From Thermomicrobiales bacterium (GTDB lineage: Bacteria; Chloroflexota; Chloroflexia; Thermomicrobiales; UBA6265), in contig JADLCW010000357.1 of NCBI GenBank assembly GCA_020847015.1, forward strand, positions 1 through 6,542: DNA of 6,542 nucleotides, read 5' to 3'. Numbering within the stretch: position 1 is the first letter of the stretch; each line of letters begins with the position of its first letter. Of the stretch, positions 6,189 to 6,542 are shown one piece after another. Both the position numbers and the translations under genes were made by a program. The notes beneath the pieces are model-generated. The model was not told the origin of the DNA. It was given only the letters and a program-made list of their open reading frames with translations, and did not search any database.

Positions 6189-6542
6189 ATGGCTGCGGAA
6201 ATCATCGCGCTCGTGTGCCCTGTGTGCGGAGCCCCGTTGCAGAAAGATTCGTCGGAATGCGTCTATTGCGGGTCACTGGTGGCCATCCGGGCTGATTCCG
6301 TTCGCAGTCACCCCGCGAAGCTGAAGCACTCGGTGATCCAGGCGAGCATCGAAAGCTACCGGGCGACGATCGATCGCGACCCGAGTGATGAAACCGCGCA
6401 CTATGGGTTGGGTCTGGCCTACTTCAATCTCGGACTCGTGAACGAAGCGGCGGACGAACTGACGCAAGCCGCGCGACTCACCCCGGAGAACCCGTCCATT
6501 CAAACGCAACTCGCCATCGTCTACGCCGAGATCGCGCGGAGC
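6189..6542 (+). CDS. Zinc ribbon and TPR-like repeat protein (3' truncated)
   Basis: The start of a protein cut by the window end, with 118 codons visible. ATG at 6189 follows a purine-rich GGGAGAGGA ending at 6185, a plausible though close ribosome binding site. Residues 10-28 hold a zinc ribbon: Cys10-x2-Cys13-x10-Cys24-x2-Cys27, with CPVCG and CVYCG knuckles. Residues from about 48 to 118 are helical and TPR-like: SIESYRATIDRDPSDETAHYGLGLAYFNLGLVNEAADELTQAARLTPENPSIQTQLAIVYAEIA. This has the G.ayf..G...eA...l..A..l.P spacing of a repeat at about residues 69-99, a partial one before it and another beginning after it. TPRs bind protein partners, and N-terminal ribbons of this kind often sit on regulatory or scaffold proteins. 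No membrane segment is visible so far. Function not recognised; the missing C-terminus may hold a further domain. Confidence 0.8.
   Translation, partial: MAAEIIALVCPVCGAPLQKDSSECVYCGSLVAIRADSVRSHPAKLKHSVIQASIESYRATIDRDPSDETAHYGLGLAYFNLGLVNEAADELTQAARLTPENPSIQTQLAIVYAEIARS

Noticed and set aside
6059..6295. Plus-strand open frame of 78 codons
   Set aside because: It overlaps the zinc ribbon gene in a different frame, is Arg/Gly-rich and has no motif or convincing ribosome binding site.

Overview
This is a GC-rich bacterial window with short spacers and mostly plus-strand coding. Its GC content, gene content and the pairing of a MetY-type enzyme with a YccU-type CoA-binding protein would fit a Chloroflexota (Thermomicrobia-like) genome. 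That placement is an inference from style, not something the sequence proves; other high-GC phyla are possible.

Region 1 (1-3219) is a carbohydrate ABC importer of the CUT1 (MalEFG/UgpBAE) type. It holds the 3' part of a solute-binding protein gene, then two inner-membrane permeases, each with the EAA loop that docks on the ATPase. No ATPase gene is seen here, so it lies upstream of the window or elsewhere as a shared subunit. The 122-base gap between the binding protein and the first permease holds three strong consecutive hairpins. Such structures often keep binding-protein mRNA more abundant than permease mRNA.

Region 2 (3265-about 3850, minus strand) is the relic of a short-chain dehydrogenase/reductase (SDR). 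The glycine-rich motif is in a different frame from the NNAG motif. The stretch that should carry the catalytic Tyr-x-x-x-Lys is deleted, so the gene is dead. It converges on the transporter operon and diverges from the next unit.

Region 3 (about 3856-5922) is a two-gene unit. A candidate promoter with an inverted repeat in its spacer and a GC-rich leader of about 140 bases that can fold into hairpins precede a PLP-dependent O-acetylhomoserine sulfhydrylase (metY). This overlaps by ATGA a small Rossmann-fold CoA-binding protein. The layout suggests translational coupling and possibly a shared role in sulfur amino acid metabolism.

Region 4 (5923-6542) is a 266-base non-coding stretch with weak hairpins and a -10-like element. 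It is followed by the start of a protein with an N-terminal four-cysteine zinc ribbon and TPR-like helices, cut by the window end.

I see no tRNA, rRNA, CRISPR array, insertion sequence or other mobile element. I found no obviously new defence or enzymatic system. The least explained items are the metY leader, the hairpin cluster in the transporter operon and the zinc ribbon-TPR protein.
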